In this document: positions 44,668 to 56,952 of the stretch, piece after piece
Numbering within the stretch: position 1 is the stretch's first letter
How the letters are laid out: the number at the start of each line of letters is the position of its first letter
The notes under the pieces: model-generated
Database searches by the model: none
Told to the model about the DNA's origin: nothing
What the model saw: only the letters and a program-made list of their open reading frames with translations
Translations under genes and position numbers: made by a program
Source of the DNA: Dermatemys mawii
Taxonomy: Eukaryota; Chordata; Testudines; Dermatemydidae
Length of the DNA: 64,000 nt
Direction of reading: 5' to 3'
Assembly (NCBI GenBank): GCA_007922305.1
Contig: ML677335.1
Location: forward strand, 21,015,933-21,079,932

Positions 44668-47600
44668 GTAGCTCCCCTGCGGTAATAGAGAAACATAGAT
44701 AGCATACAAGTTTTATTGAAAATCAATGCACTATTTGTTCAGCGTTTATAATGCTCTTCTGATATACAAGAGGCGGACAAAGTGGCTTAATCAGTGACAA
44801 CTCTGAACAAAGTTCATTTGTTGCTCATTATATTAATATATACTGGAAATTTTCTATTCAAAATGTAAATCCACCAGTGAAGACAAGCCCAGCTAAAGGC
44901 ATGAGAGTATTTTGCTATTATTTGACCCTTCCTAACAAATAAAAACAACAATATTTTAAGAAGCAGGGCTCAAGGAAAATGGTTCCTCCAGAAATAATGT
45001 TGCAAAAATCAGAAAGCGTTGATTGGCACCCTATGACCTTTTGGGGTGCAATCCAGACCAGTGAGGGGTTGTGTCACCCCTGCTCTGCAACCTTGGGTGC
45101 CTTACAATGCCTCGAGTTCCCATCTGGGCTGCTTACAAACAGCCTTTTTGAGCATGCAAGTCACACCCTGAATGTCTGTGTACAGCTGCAGCCTGCCAGC
45201 ACATACTGGCTTCCTCTAGCCTTGGTTACCACATGTTGGGTGACTTCCTGCCTCCCCACCACCACCACCACCACCAAACACACTCCAATTTCCAGATTTA
45301 TCCTCCAAAAATATGTATTCTGTACGGCACTGTCCAGCCTTCTCCTGAACAGTTCAGATAACAAATGTCCATTGCCCCGGAAGGGAACAAATACAACAAC
45401 TTGCCCTTAAATTGAGTTACCTGCCTGCAGTTTGCAGCACTGAATTAATTTTGATTAAAGAACAGACAAAAGTTTATTCAATTCCAAAGAGATGGATTTT
45501 GACTGCAAGTATTAATGCATTAAAATAAAAAATGGTTAAAAAAAGTAAAGATAAAACACTTTTTAATATTAAAACTTTATCAACTAGGCTTGGTTTAAGG
45601 TAAAATTCTTACTACATTCTTGCAACTGCATTACTGACTAATCTTCAGGTCAGGCTTCCTCCCAAAGTCAAAAAGCTTGATTCCTTTGCTTTCTTATGTC
45701 AAAGAGAGAGGTGGACAGGGAGAGATAATTTGGGGTGGTTTCACCCCTCACTTTAATATTTCAGTCACCCTTCGTAATGCATTTCCCTGAGAGTGACCCA
45801 TTCAGACTTGGCAATACTGGGAACCTTTTCATATCCTATCATTGAATCAGACTGTGCTACAGTTATCTAAGAAGCTATGGAGCTCTAACAACAGATGCTT
45901 ATTTCAAAGTAAACATTCTCAGAAAAGAGGAAACATCTTTCTGTGGAAAGATTTTACATTATGGCAAGTTGAGATTAGCAAAGATACCACAGTCTTTTTC
46001 TTTTTGTTTTGTTGGAGGGGACCATCTTATTGCCTTTCCAAAAACAATAGACTGTTTGCAAATGATAACACATACAATTCCTAAATTCAGCAAAAACACA
46101 ATTGTACTTCTGTCAGCTAAGGAGCTCCATGCTACTTATCCTCCTCTCTGAGCACGAATGCTTCTGTGACTATTTGAGGAACTTCTCTGTGTACAGATTG
46201 CGAATTCTGATTGCCATGAATTGTTGTATCATGGAATACACCTTCATGATTCTGCAGTCAACTCTCTGTTGTCAGGTCTATTAGCATGTCTCTCCTAAAC
46301 CAGGTACAATAATGAGTCGTTAGACCCTAATGGTCACCTATTCAGGTGGATACACTTTGGTATAATAGGTTGGCTGAGGATACAAGATCCAGTTTTCTCT
46401 GAGCTTTACAGAGGAGAGAGGAAAACAGGGTATACTTTCATAGCATATTTAAATGAGGGACCAGCCAAAGTGGGATTACCATATTTCAGGTTCTCAGAAA
46501 AAAGGAGGTTCTCCAGGGGCAGGAGGGTAACTATCACTCCCTGTCACTGTGGCAGAGTGGCTGGTGCAAGCCCAGGACACGACAGCCATCAGTCAACACC
46601 TCCCTGAAGGACTCCCTCCCCAATATTGGGAGAGGGAGCCTGAGTGGGGGGGATCCGGCAGCAGCAGCTGCAGGGCAATAGACCAATCAGCTATGGATGC
46701 AGGGGAGTGACCAATCAGGGCTCTTTCTGAGCTGCAATGTCTGCTCCACAAAAATCCCAGACATTATTTCCTGTTATTTGAAAAAATCCACTCAGACAGA
46801 GAAGGGAGCCTCAAAAAAGTATCAAAGTCTTGGAAAACCCAGAAGAATGCTAACCCTAAGCCAAAGGAGGTAAGCTTATTTGGAGCAAAGGTGTGTGCCT
46901 GTCGAGAGACTCCATAATTCAGAAGAAAAGTCAAGGACAGAAAAGGAGAAACTTGGTTTCCTCAGAGGACTCTACCCTACCCAAAGAACTCTCCAGGGTG
47001 GCAAGGATATTGAGGCACAATGGCAAGACCAAACACAGCCAGCTGGTTTGTCTCCATCAGATGGAGATTCACCAGGGCTCCATGTGAGACAGCTTCTAAG
47101 ATGTCCTACCATCACAATGGTTCGTGTTCAGTTTGAATGGTCATTCATTGGGTACATGCACTCTAATAAATTACTCATGTATCTCTGCTCCTGATCTGGC
47201 CAATCCAAGAGGCTCCAAGCTTGAGGAACTCCAATAAACTGTAGTTCCAGGTTTAAAAAGTTTTTGTTTTTTATTATTATTGAGAGAGGATTGATTAACC
47301 CAAGTTTACCTCATAAAAGACAAACAGCTGCTCTGCTATCTCTGCATGCAGTTATTCTAAAGTAAAGTATGTTGGATATTACAGAGTTCATAAATACATC
47401 AGAAGATACAGTCTAAAGTAAATAGATTGCATTTTCCTAAAACAGTTCTATTAAGTTTCACAGCTATGAGCATAAAGAACTTAACTTGGAAATGGAACAG
47501 CAAACTCAGTAGCCATAAAATACCAAGAAATAAATCATTTGCATAATGGAATTTACATCTCATATTTTTCTATTGCTAAAGTTAAAATTATTTTTGAAAG

Positions 47601-47756
47601 ACCATATTGTACTTATTCACTTATGAACACATTATAATGAGGAAGTAGAAGAAAGTAAAAGCTACATCTGATCATATTGGTCCAGCATCCTCTTCATGTT
47701 ATAAATCACTGGAGGTAAAAAATTCTACCTGAGTTGTATCATCTTTGTTCATCAAT
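44668..47756. other. Anonymous intergenic DNA, one GC-rich LTR-like patch
   Basis: A (CAC)n run lies at about 45257-45277. The segment 46545-46760, beginning 'tgtggcagagtggctggtgc', has the base composition and phrases of the LTRs in this window ('ctccctccccaatattggga' resembles 4844 and 5642), but I could not find TG...CA ends with a duplication. Frames at 44979-45410 and 46880-47194 have no family signature. Confidence 0.4.
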
Positions 47757-48026
47757 GCTGGGATTTTCAAAGGAGTTTAAAGGACTCTGTTTGCCAGAAC
47801 TGGGAATGAGCGACAGGGGATGGATCATTTGACAATTACCTGTTCTGTTCATTCCCTCTGGGGCACCTGGCATTGGCCACTGTCAGAAGACAGGACAGTG
47901 GGCTAGATGGACCTTTGGTCTGACCCAGTATGGCCATTCTTATGTTCCTATGATATAGGCACCAAACTCCCACTAGTTTCAATGGAACTTAGGCAGCTAA
48001 CTGGGCTTTTTCAAAAATATCAGCCC
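47757..48026. mobile_element. Small TIR element interrupted by CR1
   Basis: The left end GCTGGGATTTTCAAAGGAG (47757) and the right end '...ctttttcaaaaatatcagcc' (48007-48024) are inverted relatives, and both match the ends of the element at 51948-52057. The middle (about 47788-47952) is a CR1 3' end inserted into it. Confidence 0.65.
47788..47952 (+). mobile_element. CR1 3' end inserted in small TIR element
   Basis: The segment 'gccagaactgggaatgagcg' to 'gacccagtatggccattct' and the 'tatgttccta' terminus form the sense CR1 3' end. The antisense counterpart is at 11445-11550. The insertion is younger than its host element. Confidence 0.85.
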
Positions 48027-48092
48027 AAATCTACTTGAACTGCTTTATCTGACAATACAGAAGTTGTGAGCTAGAAATGACTGTGTAACAAA

Positions 48093-48647
48093 GGGTATGT
48101 CTACAACACAATGTAAGCCCATGATTAGTAAAACTTGAGTTAGCAAACCTTGGGTTTGTTAACCTAGGGCTTGAGCCACTACATTCATTTGTAACCTGAA
48201 GTTAGGAATTTTTGAACCCTGAGTCCCAATTTGGCGCTCCAGTGTCTACACTGCACTAAGTGGGCCCAAATCCAACAACCCAGACAGCCTACCTCCCTCC
48301 CAAAATGTGGCCACTCTAGCCTTTTGTTCATGGTCAAATGTGGGACAACTGGATTGCCAACCACACTTGACTATTCAGAAAACAAAGAAAGTTGACCCAT
48401 TGGATTGTGGGATACTTTTTGGCAGATTCCCAGAGCATGAATCCAGTAGGGCTGTATCTATGCTGCAAAGCAATTGGGCTTAAACCCTGGGACTCTGCTG
48501 GGTTCCAAGCTCAGACCCTTCCCTCTCATGGGGTCCTGGCACTTGGGTTCAAGCCCTGGATTAGCACAATTTGTGTGCAGGGGAAAGAGAGGTTAGGTTT
48601 GAGCCTGTGATTCAGCCTTGGGCTTATATTGCTGTATAGACATACCC
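48093..48647. mobile_element. Harbinger-like MITE, GGGTATGTCTACA ends
   Basis: Left end GGGTATGTCTACA and right end TATAGACATACCC are inverted repeats of about 12 bp. Both flanks are AAA (48090-48092; 48648-48650), consistent with a 3-bp target duplication. The interior is non-coding ('cttgggtttgttaacctag', 'ttaaaccctgggactctgc'). The same ends occur at 62538-62804. Confidence 0.78.
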
Positions 48648-48799
48648 AAAGTGGCTCACCAATGGTTTTACTTACATAACACACACCCTCAGGAACAGAA
48701 AGAATCAAAGTTATTATCTGTGCCTTTTTCCTCTAACTTCACACTTTAACTTTGAATGTAGTGGTACATTATCATTTAAAACAAATTCTGTGTATGCAT

Positions 48800-48880
48800 C
48801 AGGGCCGGCTCCAAGTTTTTTGCTGCCCCAAGCAATAAAAGTTTGCCCCCCCCCCGCCCCTTTTTTCCTGCGTCCCTCCC
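48800..48880 (+). mobile_element. hAT-type element left end, truncated
   Basis: Starts CAGGGCCGGCTCCAAG followed by 'ttttttgctgccccaagcaa', a common amniote hAT MITE left end as I recall it. A C-run follows at 48847-48860. The right terminus was not found. Confidence 0.55.
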
Positions 48881-51800
48881 ATTGAGAGGCAGGAGGATAA
48901 ACTCCATTTATTAAATTTCCCTTCAGAGGCAATCGTTTGGACTAGCATTGAGCAAATAATTCATAAGTTTATTCAATTAATTTTTTGCTTTTCCCCTCTC
49001 TAGAAACTGACCATTTATGGATTCCCAGATTCTATTATTCAAACTCACTTGTAAATTTCTGCATCACTGGACATCATTTGCAAATACTTGAAATTTGCAT
49101 TGTAGTAGTTAGTTGCACAAGTCACATGGTATAGCTTCAAAGCCTGATTCACTGACTAATGCAATCAAACAATAGTATATGAATTGTAATATTGAATAAA
49201 ATATGAAATTTGAATACACTTTCAGTCAACATTCAAGCATTTGAACTAAAAATTCAATTTTCAGGATTAGTCACTTGAGTAAAGTTTGAGTGCTTGAATG
49301 TTTGCAGAAAGCAAGCACAAAAGGCTTGCAAACATGGTTGAATTGAAATTTTCTTTAATATTCAAATTAATAATAGATAAAAAAGTAAATAAAGTGGAAA
49401 ATTATTATAAAAAGTGTTGGACAGTGAGGGCTTTAAAATGACGTTTAATAAAATTGAAAGGCACTATTGCAGAGAAAGCATTATATGAAAACTTACTGGA
49501 TGAATGTGCACAACACAAGTGAGTTCATAAGGAATAAAAGATATTTTGCATCCATCTTTGTTTTTTTACTTTATTTTAAAGGTGATCTAATAAAAGGAAA
49601 AATAGTTTTTTTATCTTTCGGCTTCTTTATGATGGGCAAAGGCAATCTGCTTGTTTTTTCTACATGTTTCTTCCTTTAGAAATATCAGGACTATCAATTC
49701 TTGTCTTCCCTGTTTTACTGAAGGTCTCCACTGAAATATCCAGAGAAGGTGATTAGGCCATCTTGCTGCCTAAATCTTACACAAAAGAGCTTTGCACCCA
49801 ACTGTTTCTAGCTGAAGGGTTTGGGGTTTTATTTTGGGGGGAGGGGTGGACGTTACCAACAAAACCTAACAAAAAGCTTTACAGAGTTTAAATAAAGTTT
49901 ACTTTCCCTCTCAAATAATCAGCTTTTACTTGCTGTGATAAACATACTAGCTCATTTCCAACAGAGTTGTAAAAATGACACTATTACAGAAATTCCTATA
50001 CATTCTGTGTACCTAACTCTGTATGACATTAGATCTTGAAGGATTAGCTATTGTTGGTTATAGTACAATACTTTTTAAAAGCCATACATTTCATCAGTAA
50101 GTTTGGCTCTCTCTGCCTGAAACAATTTGACTTCAATTATTTTTTTAAAGGTGCAAAGCTGTTGCCTGTAAAATATAACCACACAAACAAAGAGCTCATT
50201 ACATGGCATCTAAACATTGGAGGAGGAATGTACAGGAAAAACAGGTAGACCACACCCAAACATCGAATATAAAAAAAATTAAAAATTCCCAAAACATTCG
50301 AAACTTCTTCCTATACTTCAAGGGGGAAAAGCTCATCAATCTTTTATTTGCACTTGCAGATCACCTCGAAACTTTGTTCGCTGAGATTGGTGAGGCATCT
50401 CAATTTCAGAAATGTTCCAGTATAATCTTATCCCAATATACTTCATGTGACAGGGTGCAGATGATTACTTCAAACACAGAAAGCTATGTCTTAATTTCCC
50501 AGCTACTTCATCCTGAATTCCAACCATGGTTTGTCTGAAAATGTTGATTGGGCTCATCAGAGCTCCTAATTAGAAGACAAGGAGCCTGAAGTCTTGTTTC
50601 AATGACGACTCAGCTGGTCATAAGGTTGTTTTAAAATGAGATACACTGTTAGGCACAGGGAGAGACAGAGAGAAGGTGCACTGAGGTAGCAGCAGAACAA
50701 GCTAGCCAGAAGTCTCAGGAAGACTCTCTAGGAAAGAACTATAGCGCTCTGTGTAATTTAACAGGCATTCATTATTTCTATAGAACCTTTTCAACATGGA
50801 ATTTGTAAGATATTAAATCATTTGTATGCTACCCAAGAGGTAACATGGACATTTTATTTATGAAATTATAATATATTCATCATGTAATATCTAGAACATA
50901 AAGGATATGGCTAAATAAAGAATCTCTGTTGGACAGTATGGTAATAATAATACTGAATTATATTTATTCTGAATAAAGTTGCAATAAAAAAAATTAAAAC
51001 AACCAGCTAAAAGAGCATATCATCACATTTTCATTAGCTAATGAATAAGCAAAGCATCCACTATCTTTGCCCCCACTTGTTGCGCATTGTATGCTTTTAT
51101 GATGCAATGACCAAACAAAAATCTAGGAGAAGATTACAAAACTTTTCTGCAATAGAATTAACAGAATTAATTGTGAATTAACACTTATGCACATACACAA
51201 AGCTTTGTGATTCAGCCCATGGGCAGAATATTGCAAAGCTTTTGTACTAAATATGACAATATGGCAAAAAGAACAAAATGCCACTCTGGATTGAGCTGGC
51301 AACCACCAATTGACATTTCAATTTCAGATGCAAATGTTCATAAAAAAAAAAGTAGTGGGCTTGAAGAGTTGTAATCTTGAAAGACAACATCATAGTTCTG
51401 CTAACTCACTGCAATGTTCATAACTCAGAATAGCTTCAGCACTCAAATAAACAGAGAAGGACTATTAAGGATAAAGGCTGCCTGGTTCTTACACAGATGT
51501 AAAATGAGGGATAGAGCCTTCACATGGGCCAAGTAATGGACAAGAACAATTGTAATTCATGCCTGGTGTTTTTGTCCACAGCAACTACCTACCAGGAATA
51601 TGGTGAGTTGTCCAAACTCAGTTTATTGGAATTTGAGCATGTGGCTACTGAGAGACTGGGTATCCTAAACATGATGCTTTACCTGATAAGCTGACCTTCT
51701 ATATCTAAAAAACCATAGTTCAGGAATATCCTCATTAAACAAAAACTGTGAGTTAATTGAATGTAGGTTTTATCCCCTGGGATTGCAGGAATCTGCTCTG

Positions 51801-51947
51801 CAGCTCAGCAAGGCTAAAGCTCCAGGTAATACAATAAAAGATGATCCAAAAGGTGTGCATCTCCCAAGACATTCAGATAGTTGGAGTTTATCCATATCAT
51901 TTCATCCAAGATATTTTTTGGTTGGTTTTAACATAAAAGGAACTAAG
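48881..51947. other. Anonymous AT-rich DNA
   Basis: No gene or element recognised. The frame 50203-50538 lacks a family signature. Confidence 0.5.
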
Positions 51948-52057
51948 ACTGGGTTTTTAAAGGGGCCTAAAGGAGTTAAGTGTCCAACCTCTATTCAAGT
52001 TCAGTGACCATTGGGCATCTAACTCTTTTAGGCCCCTTTGAAAATCCCAGCCTAAAA
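51948..52057. mobile_element. Short TIR element (MITE-like), ~110 bp
   Basis: The left arm (ACTGGGTTTTTAAAGGGGCC and on through AAAGGAGTTAAGTG) is complementary to the right arm (CATCTAACTCTTTTAGGCCC and on through TTTGAAAATCCCAGCC) with few mismatches over about 40 bp. It is a near-complete palindrome of the family seen at 47757. The target duplication is unclear; a shared CTAA is possible. Confidence 0.7.
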
Positions 52058-52805
52058 GAATACTTATACATGCAAATTCTTAATTATTTTCATCACACAC
52101 TGAACAATCCATCTATGGCATATGTTCAGGGGACAGCAGTATTTGGACAGAAAAATGTATTTCCCTTTCAATATTCCTAGAATTTCAGTGTACACGCTAC
52201 TCAGTGTTATCTGAAACCCTTCACCACATAGCACAGTATACGCTTGGGACCTTGCCAAAGCATGCTGCTAAGAGCTTACTTTCTAATTATTCTGTGCTTA
52301 GAGCGCTTAGCTGATTATGGAAGGTCTATATTCACCAGCTGTTAATCATGTTTAGTGTACTATAATGGCATTTAATTTTTTCCATGGGATATTAGGTGGC
52401 CTGTATACACACTATGGTAATTATCTTTAACGTAAAGTAGTTTGTTGTTATTGTTTTTTCCTCTTATAGTCTCAGTTATGTTTCATCTCTGTGGAAATTT
52501 ATTTATATTCGTTTATACTCCAGCTACCTTCTGTTTGGTGCCACACTGAAATTTATGGTCCTGAACTTCATTGGGTAAGTCATTAGTGGGGACAGAGTTG
52601 CTTAGGAGTGTTAATGATCAGTAACTATAATGTTACAAATGGCAGCTGTCTGATTTTAAAATAGTGGAGAGAGTCAACACATACTTCTACAAAACAGGTA
52701 ATACACCCACCTTATGTGGGGAAGCCACAGTGTTGGGGAAGACCCAGTGTTTCACATTAATTGCTGCTTGTGGCAAAAGCGACTCAGCAGCCAGTGCATT
52801 TACTT
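52058..52805. other. Anonymous DNA
   Basis: No feature supported. Confidence 0.5.
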
Positions 52806-52809
52806 TGTG

Positions 52810-53110
52810 GCTAGGAGAAGCTTCTCTTTTACTCCTGCAAGCCTGAACAATATTTTTATACTCCTCCCTGGTCATTTGTCCAATCTTCCATTTCTCGTAA
52901 GCTTCTTTTTTCTGCTTAAGATCAGCAAGGATTTCACTGTTAAGCTAAGCTGGTCACCTGCCATATTTACTATTCTTTCTACATATCGGGATGGTTTGTT
53001 CCTGCAACCTCAATAAGGATTCTTAAAAATACAGCCAGCTCTCCTGGAGCTCTCCTGTTATTCTCCCAGGGGATCCTGTCCATCAGTTCTGAAGTCCCCA
53101 GGGTCTGTAT
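52810..53110 (-). mobile_element. CR1 ORF2 internal fragment, antisense
   Basis: In shifting minus frames this shows LQEQTIPICRKNSKYGR, then EILADLKQKKEAYEKWKIGQ, then MTREEYKNIVQACRSK (52840-52875). These match the CR1 ORF2 stretch between the endonuclease and RT domains. Stops occur within the first segment. It is a coding fragment without the CR1 3' end, unusual for CR1, whose copies normally keep the 3' end; a later deletion or rearrangement is implied. Confidence 0.72.
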
Positions 53111-53435
53111 CCTGGTTCACACATCTTGTTCTGGTTCACCCATTTTCTCTGAGTAAGTAGTAATTTATAATGCAAATCTACGTTAACATGAAATACAAAT
53201 AGTCTCTCTTATATATTGTATCATAAGACAACTGAGGTAATTTAAATACGAAATTGAACTTACTTACATAGTAAGTTATTATAGGATCAGATTCAAAGAC
53301 AGTGTTACAAAATTTTCCACAGTCTCAATCCCATTACCACGGACTTCCTCTTTTTATCTTTCCTTTTCCAGATGTAACCTGTCTTGATATAACTAACAAA
53401 TGCCTTATTGTTCTGTTATGTCTGGTTTTCTCTGA
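53111..53435. other. Anonymous DNA
   Basis: No feature seen. Confidence 0.45.
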
Positions 53436-53440
53436 GGCTC

Positions 53441-54119
53441 TGTAGTGGAGCAACTGCCCCACTCCCACAAAACAGGGTTTAAAAGCAGTCCTGGAGAGGG
53501 CTGCGGCTGGGAAGAAGAGTGAAAGTAGCTGAGGGAGTGGCTGACCACGGGTTTGGCCAGCTCAATCAGTCCACAGCTGGCCCCATAAATTGGCTGTGAG
53601 CCAGGAGCTGAGGAGAATCTCACTCTCACCTTAGAGAGGGAAAGCTAGCTGCCTGGAGCAAGGTACCTGAGGTGGAACAGTACTGGGGAAGGGCAACGGG
53701 AGCTGGGCAGCTCCACCCTGATAAGCCCACAGGCTACAGGCCTTGCTGAAGGCCTACTGGGGCTACAGAGATACAGCCTGGAATAGGCAAAGGTACCAGG
53801 TCCTACGCAGTTTCCAAAGATGAGTGGCCATTATAGACTGCAGTCTGCCCTAGTGAGTGGGGCTAGATGATGACTGGCAGTAGTCACTGAGGCAAGGTGG
53901 GTATAGAGGGTTGGGGTTCCCCTGGGAGGGGAGACCCAGAATGTGGGGGTACTGCGGGGGCAAAACCCTGAGGTAAAGGGCACCAGGGTCCAGGAAGGAC
54001 ATGGGGCCAGTGGCAGACGAGACACCGGCCTGCAGAGGATGCTCTGTACACTGGAAAAGCAATAATCCCCAAGACAATCAGCAGGAGGCGCCGCAGCAGT
54101 GGCTCTCGCCCTCGCTACA
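53441..54119 (+). mobile_element. Solo LTR, TGTAG...CTACA ends, 5-bp TSD GGCTC
   Basis: Starts TGTAGTGGAGCAACTG and ends CCCTCGCTACA, flanked by perfect GGCTC duplications at 53436-53440 and 54120-54124. A TATA-like TTTAAAAG lies at 53478-53485, which fits the plus orientation. The interior shares long stretches with the complement of 59893-60604: the 'ggagagggctgcggctg' block near the left end and the 'gaggcaaggtggg' through 'ggcaggaggcgcc' region near the right end. No coding capacity; frames at 53831-54077 (minus) are incidental. Confidence 0.9.
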
Positions 54120-54124
54120 GGCTC

Positions 54125-56878
54125 CTAAAGTATAAGAAACCTTGCAAAAAATCCAGGAACCCCATCAAAATGAGTAACACCAGTGGCCATTCTTCACTTG
54201 TTATTTACATAAGCATTTTTCTATTTTCTCCCCTTTCATGTACTATTACAGATTATACATTTGCATGAATTAAAAAAAATATTTTTGATTTTTTTGAAAT
54301 TTGGTAAAATCAAAGGTCAAAGTGGTACAGACACTATGATATCATTTTTATGTGCTCCTTTCATCTTGCCAGTATTTTCCAGAACATTAAGGCAAAGGGA
54401 AAAATCCCAGTTCCTTTCTAGCCTGTTCAGCACTATACCCACTATAATATGAAACCCAGACTTATTTTGCAGAATGCAATCAGACAGGACTTATTCTGTA
54501 GTGCTTAAAACAGCTCCTGCATTCTCAGTCTGATTGCAATGTTTAACTCTCTACAGAAGAGCACCCTGCCACTGTACAAGTATTAACACAGGACTTTGAA
54601 ATGGTGCATGCTGTATACCTTCACAAGTATCCATTTTCTTTCTTTACTACCATAATTTTCCCTTCTAACTATATTTTATATCAATTATCTGCACAATTCC
54701 CCTTACAAACCAATCACTCTTACATTAGCTACTGGCTGAAAGCTTTTTCCTATATATTTATTTTCCACACCAAACACCCCAAAACATGTAAGCATTGTCA
54801 CTATCATGTAAAATTTGTAATTATGACTCACCCAGGCCTATATCATAAATCCTTCTGAAAAAGGCATGATCTTGGATTTTCAAGTGCTGGAAGAGATTGG
54901 ATGTGGACAACTGACCTGAAAGAGAGACAGACTTTCATTAATCTCCCTTATTTTCTTCCATATTCTCGCATTTTTAAAACAGTCTCACATATTAACTAGG
55001 AATGGGCCTGTATGGTAGATTTTAGAACTTTGGTGATCTGGGGCTCTGGTTTTGACCTGAATGCTATCAGTTGCCACATCTTACAAGTGGTCTGATTCTT
55101 TCTGCTTATAACTGAATTTCAGAATAGGCTATATGGTGGTTAGAGAGGTAAGTGAAAGACAGGAGAATATTACCAAGGCTTCTCTTTGTCTGAGCTGCTG
55201 GCAGTGTTCATGATTACCATGCAACAGTAAATAATAATTAGAGCTAAGATAATATTTTCCAGCACTTTTCAGTCAAGGTAACTCAATCTCTGATCACTTG
55301 TGGTGTTTGTCCATCAGCAATCCTTGTCTGCCTCTCAGCAATAATCACATCAGTACTCTGTACCAACATAACTGCCCCTGTAGGGCTGGGCAGAACAGTG
55401 AACAACCTTAAGTGGGACTTAAGTGATGTACTGGCTATGACAGGGAGTAATGTCACTTTCAGCTCCTTGTACCTACCACCCAGAAATTGATTAGTGAACT
55501 TCTGTATGCGCCTCAGCACATACACTGTTAAGTGTAAGCAGAATGCTTCCAGTGTTATATTGTAAATATGGATTAGCCACCAGTGCTAGATGCTGAAACA
55601 TTCTTGAATCAAAAAGGGACACCATCAGAGCAAACGCTGCCCAAAATTTAGTTTTGGAAAACACATGAAATTCTATTCAATGGCAAAGGGCTAAGTGAAG
55701 AACAGGCCTGACAATGACTCTTTATAGACTGGAATTTCAGCCCTAGAGAGAATCATACATTGACTTACACTTCAGTATCTAATTGAACCTAACGTGGCAA
55801 CATCTCTCTCTAAAGCCAACCTCTGTAGCCAACACATTTGATGCGCCCATATCAACACAGATGTCTGGGCTCAAATCTACCTTGTGCTCATCCATCCCAT
55901 ACACACTCTTTTTGATTTGCACAATGCTTCATAAGCAGAGTTTCCTGTTTACATAAGTGAGATTTATGCTTGCCCTTCCACTGAACACACAACTGGTCTG
56001 TGTTTGCTTGAAAACATAGTTTAGCTGTGCTATCTGTATGCCATTTCCTCTCTAACCATGGGTTTTAGAGTCCTTGGGCCATTTCTTGTACCCAAGCAAC
56101 TTCCAAAGCTCCATTTAAATTAAGCTCAGCTCAAGGACTTTTGGAGACTTAGCCCAACACTGCTCTTTCCCAAGTAATTTTTTCCATAGTCAGCAACTCT
56201 AGCGCCATTATAAACTGCTTGATGGGTTCACTTGCTGTGCTACAGACTAAAGTCTGTAGCACAGAAATCTTGGGAAGACATTCATTTAACCTACTGTAAT
56301 ATGCCCTCAACTATTGTGTGTCTTTGGTTGATCTCTCTCCAAATATCATAAGCCACCATCTAGCCTTAAGTAAGGGCTAGATAGTGGCATTGAGCTACAG
56401 CCTGGCATTAGAAGTGATGTGTATCTAGGGGCATTAGTGCCTTCACTCCACCGACTTCCAGCCCCTCCCTGTGCAGCTGTCCCAAAAGGAAATATCTGGG
56501 ACAGTTGTGAGAGGGGAAGCCCAAAAATCTGCAAAAAACACATTCTGCAACAGATGCACCTTCCAGTAATGTATGTATATTTCATACAGAAGGCATATGG
56601 ATCGCTGATCATTTTCTAGGGAGATTAGTTAAAAGCTTTCCATCCACCTAATGTCCAGTCTCAAGCAGAGACATCATCGCAGAAACCAGTTATTCTCTGC
56701 TTTCACAAATGCCTTCACCAGCACGTATCTTCATGCATCCTACTAGAGATGGTTGTATGTCCCTTTGAGCTGGGTTAAAGAGCTTGCTTAGTGGTAAGCT
56801 GCCCCTTTCCCTTCAATTACTTAAATTAAAGCTACATGTACTCAGTGGTAAAGCAGCCACAAGGATTAAACAGTCATA
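54125..56878. other. Anonymous DNA
   Basis: No element recognised. The minus frame 55283-55525 (80 codons) is discussed in the findings; its composition is protein-like but I recognise no family, splice sites or promoter. Frames at 56346-56619 overlap on opposite strands and are noise. Confidence 0.5.
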
Positions 56879-56952
56879 TTTAACTTGGGTCTCAAGTGAT
56901 CTCTTGCTTATGCTGTCAGTGAAATGAGAGATCACTTGAGACCCAAGTTAAA
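56879..56952. repeat. Perfect 26-bp hairpin with 22-nt loop
   Basis: The left arm 56879-56904 (TTTAACTTGGGTCTCAAGTG, then ATCTCT) is exactly complementary to the right arm 56927-56952. The loop is 56905-56926. Pairing breaks at 56878/56953. No transposon end motif or target duplication was seen. Confidence 0.96.

Noticed and set aside
44979..45410. 143-codon plus frame with a threonine run
   Set aside because: The run comes from a (CAC)n microsatellite and an opposing frame covers the same bases. No domain recognised.
46545..46760. Possible sixth LTR
   Set aside because: LTR-like phrases are present, but no TG...CA termini with a target duplication could be found.
56346..56619. Overlapping frames on both strands resembling an exon
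   Set aside because: Mutual antisense overlap, no splice sites fitting the frame, and no homologue recognised.
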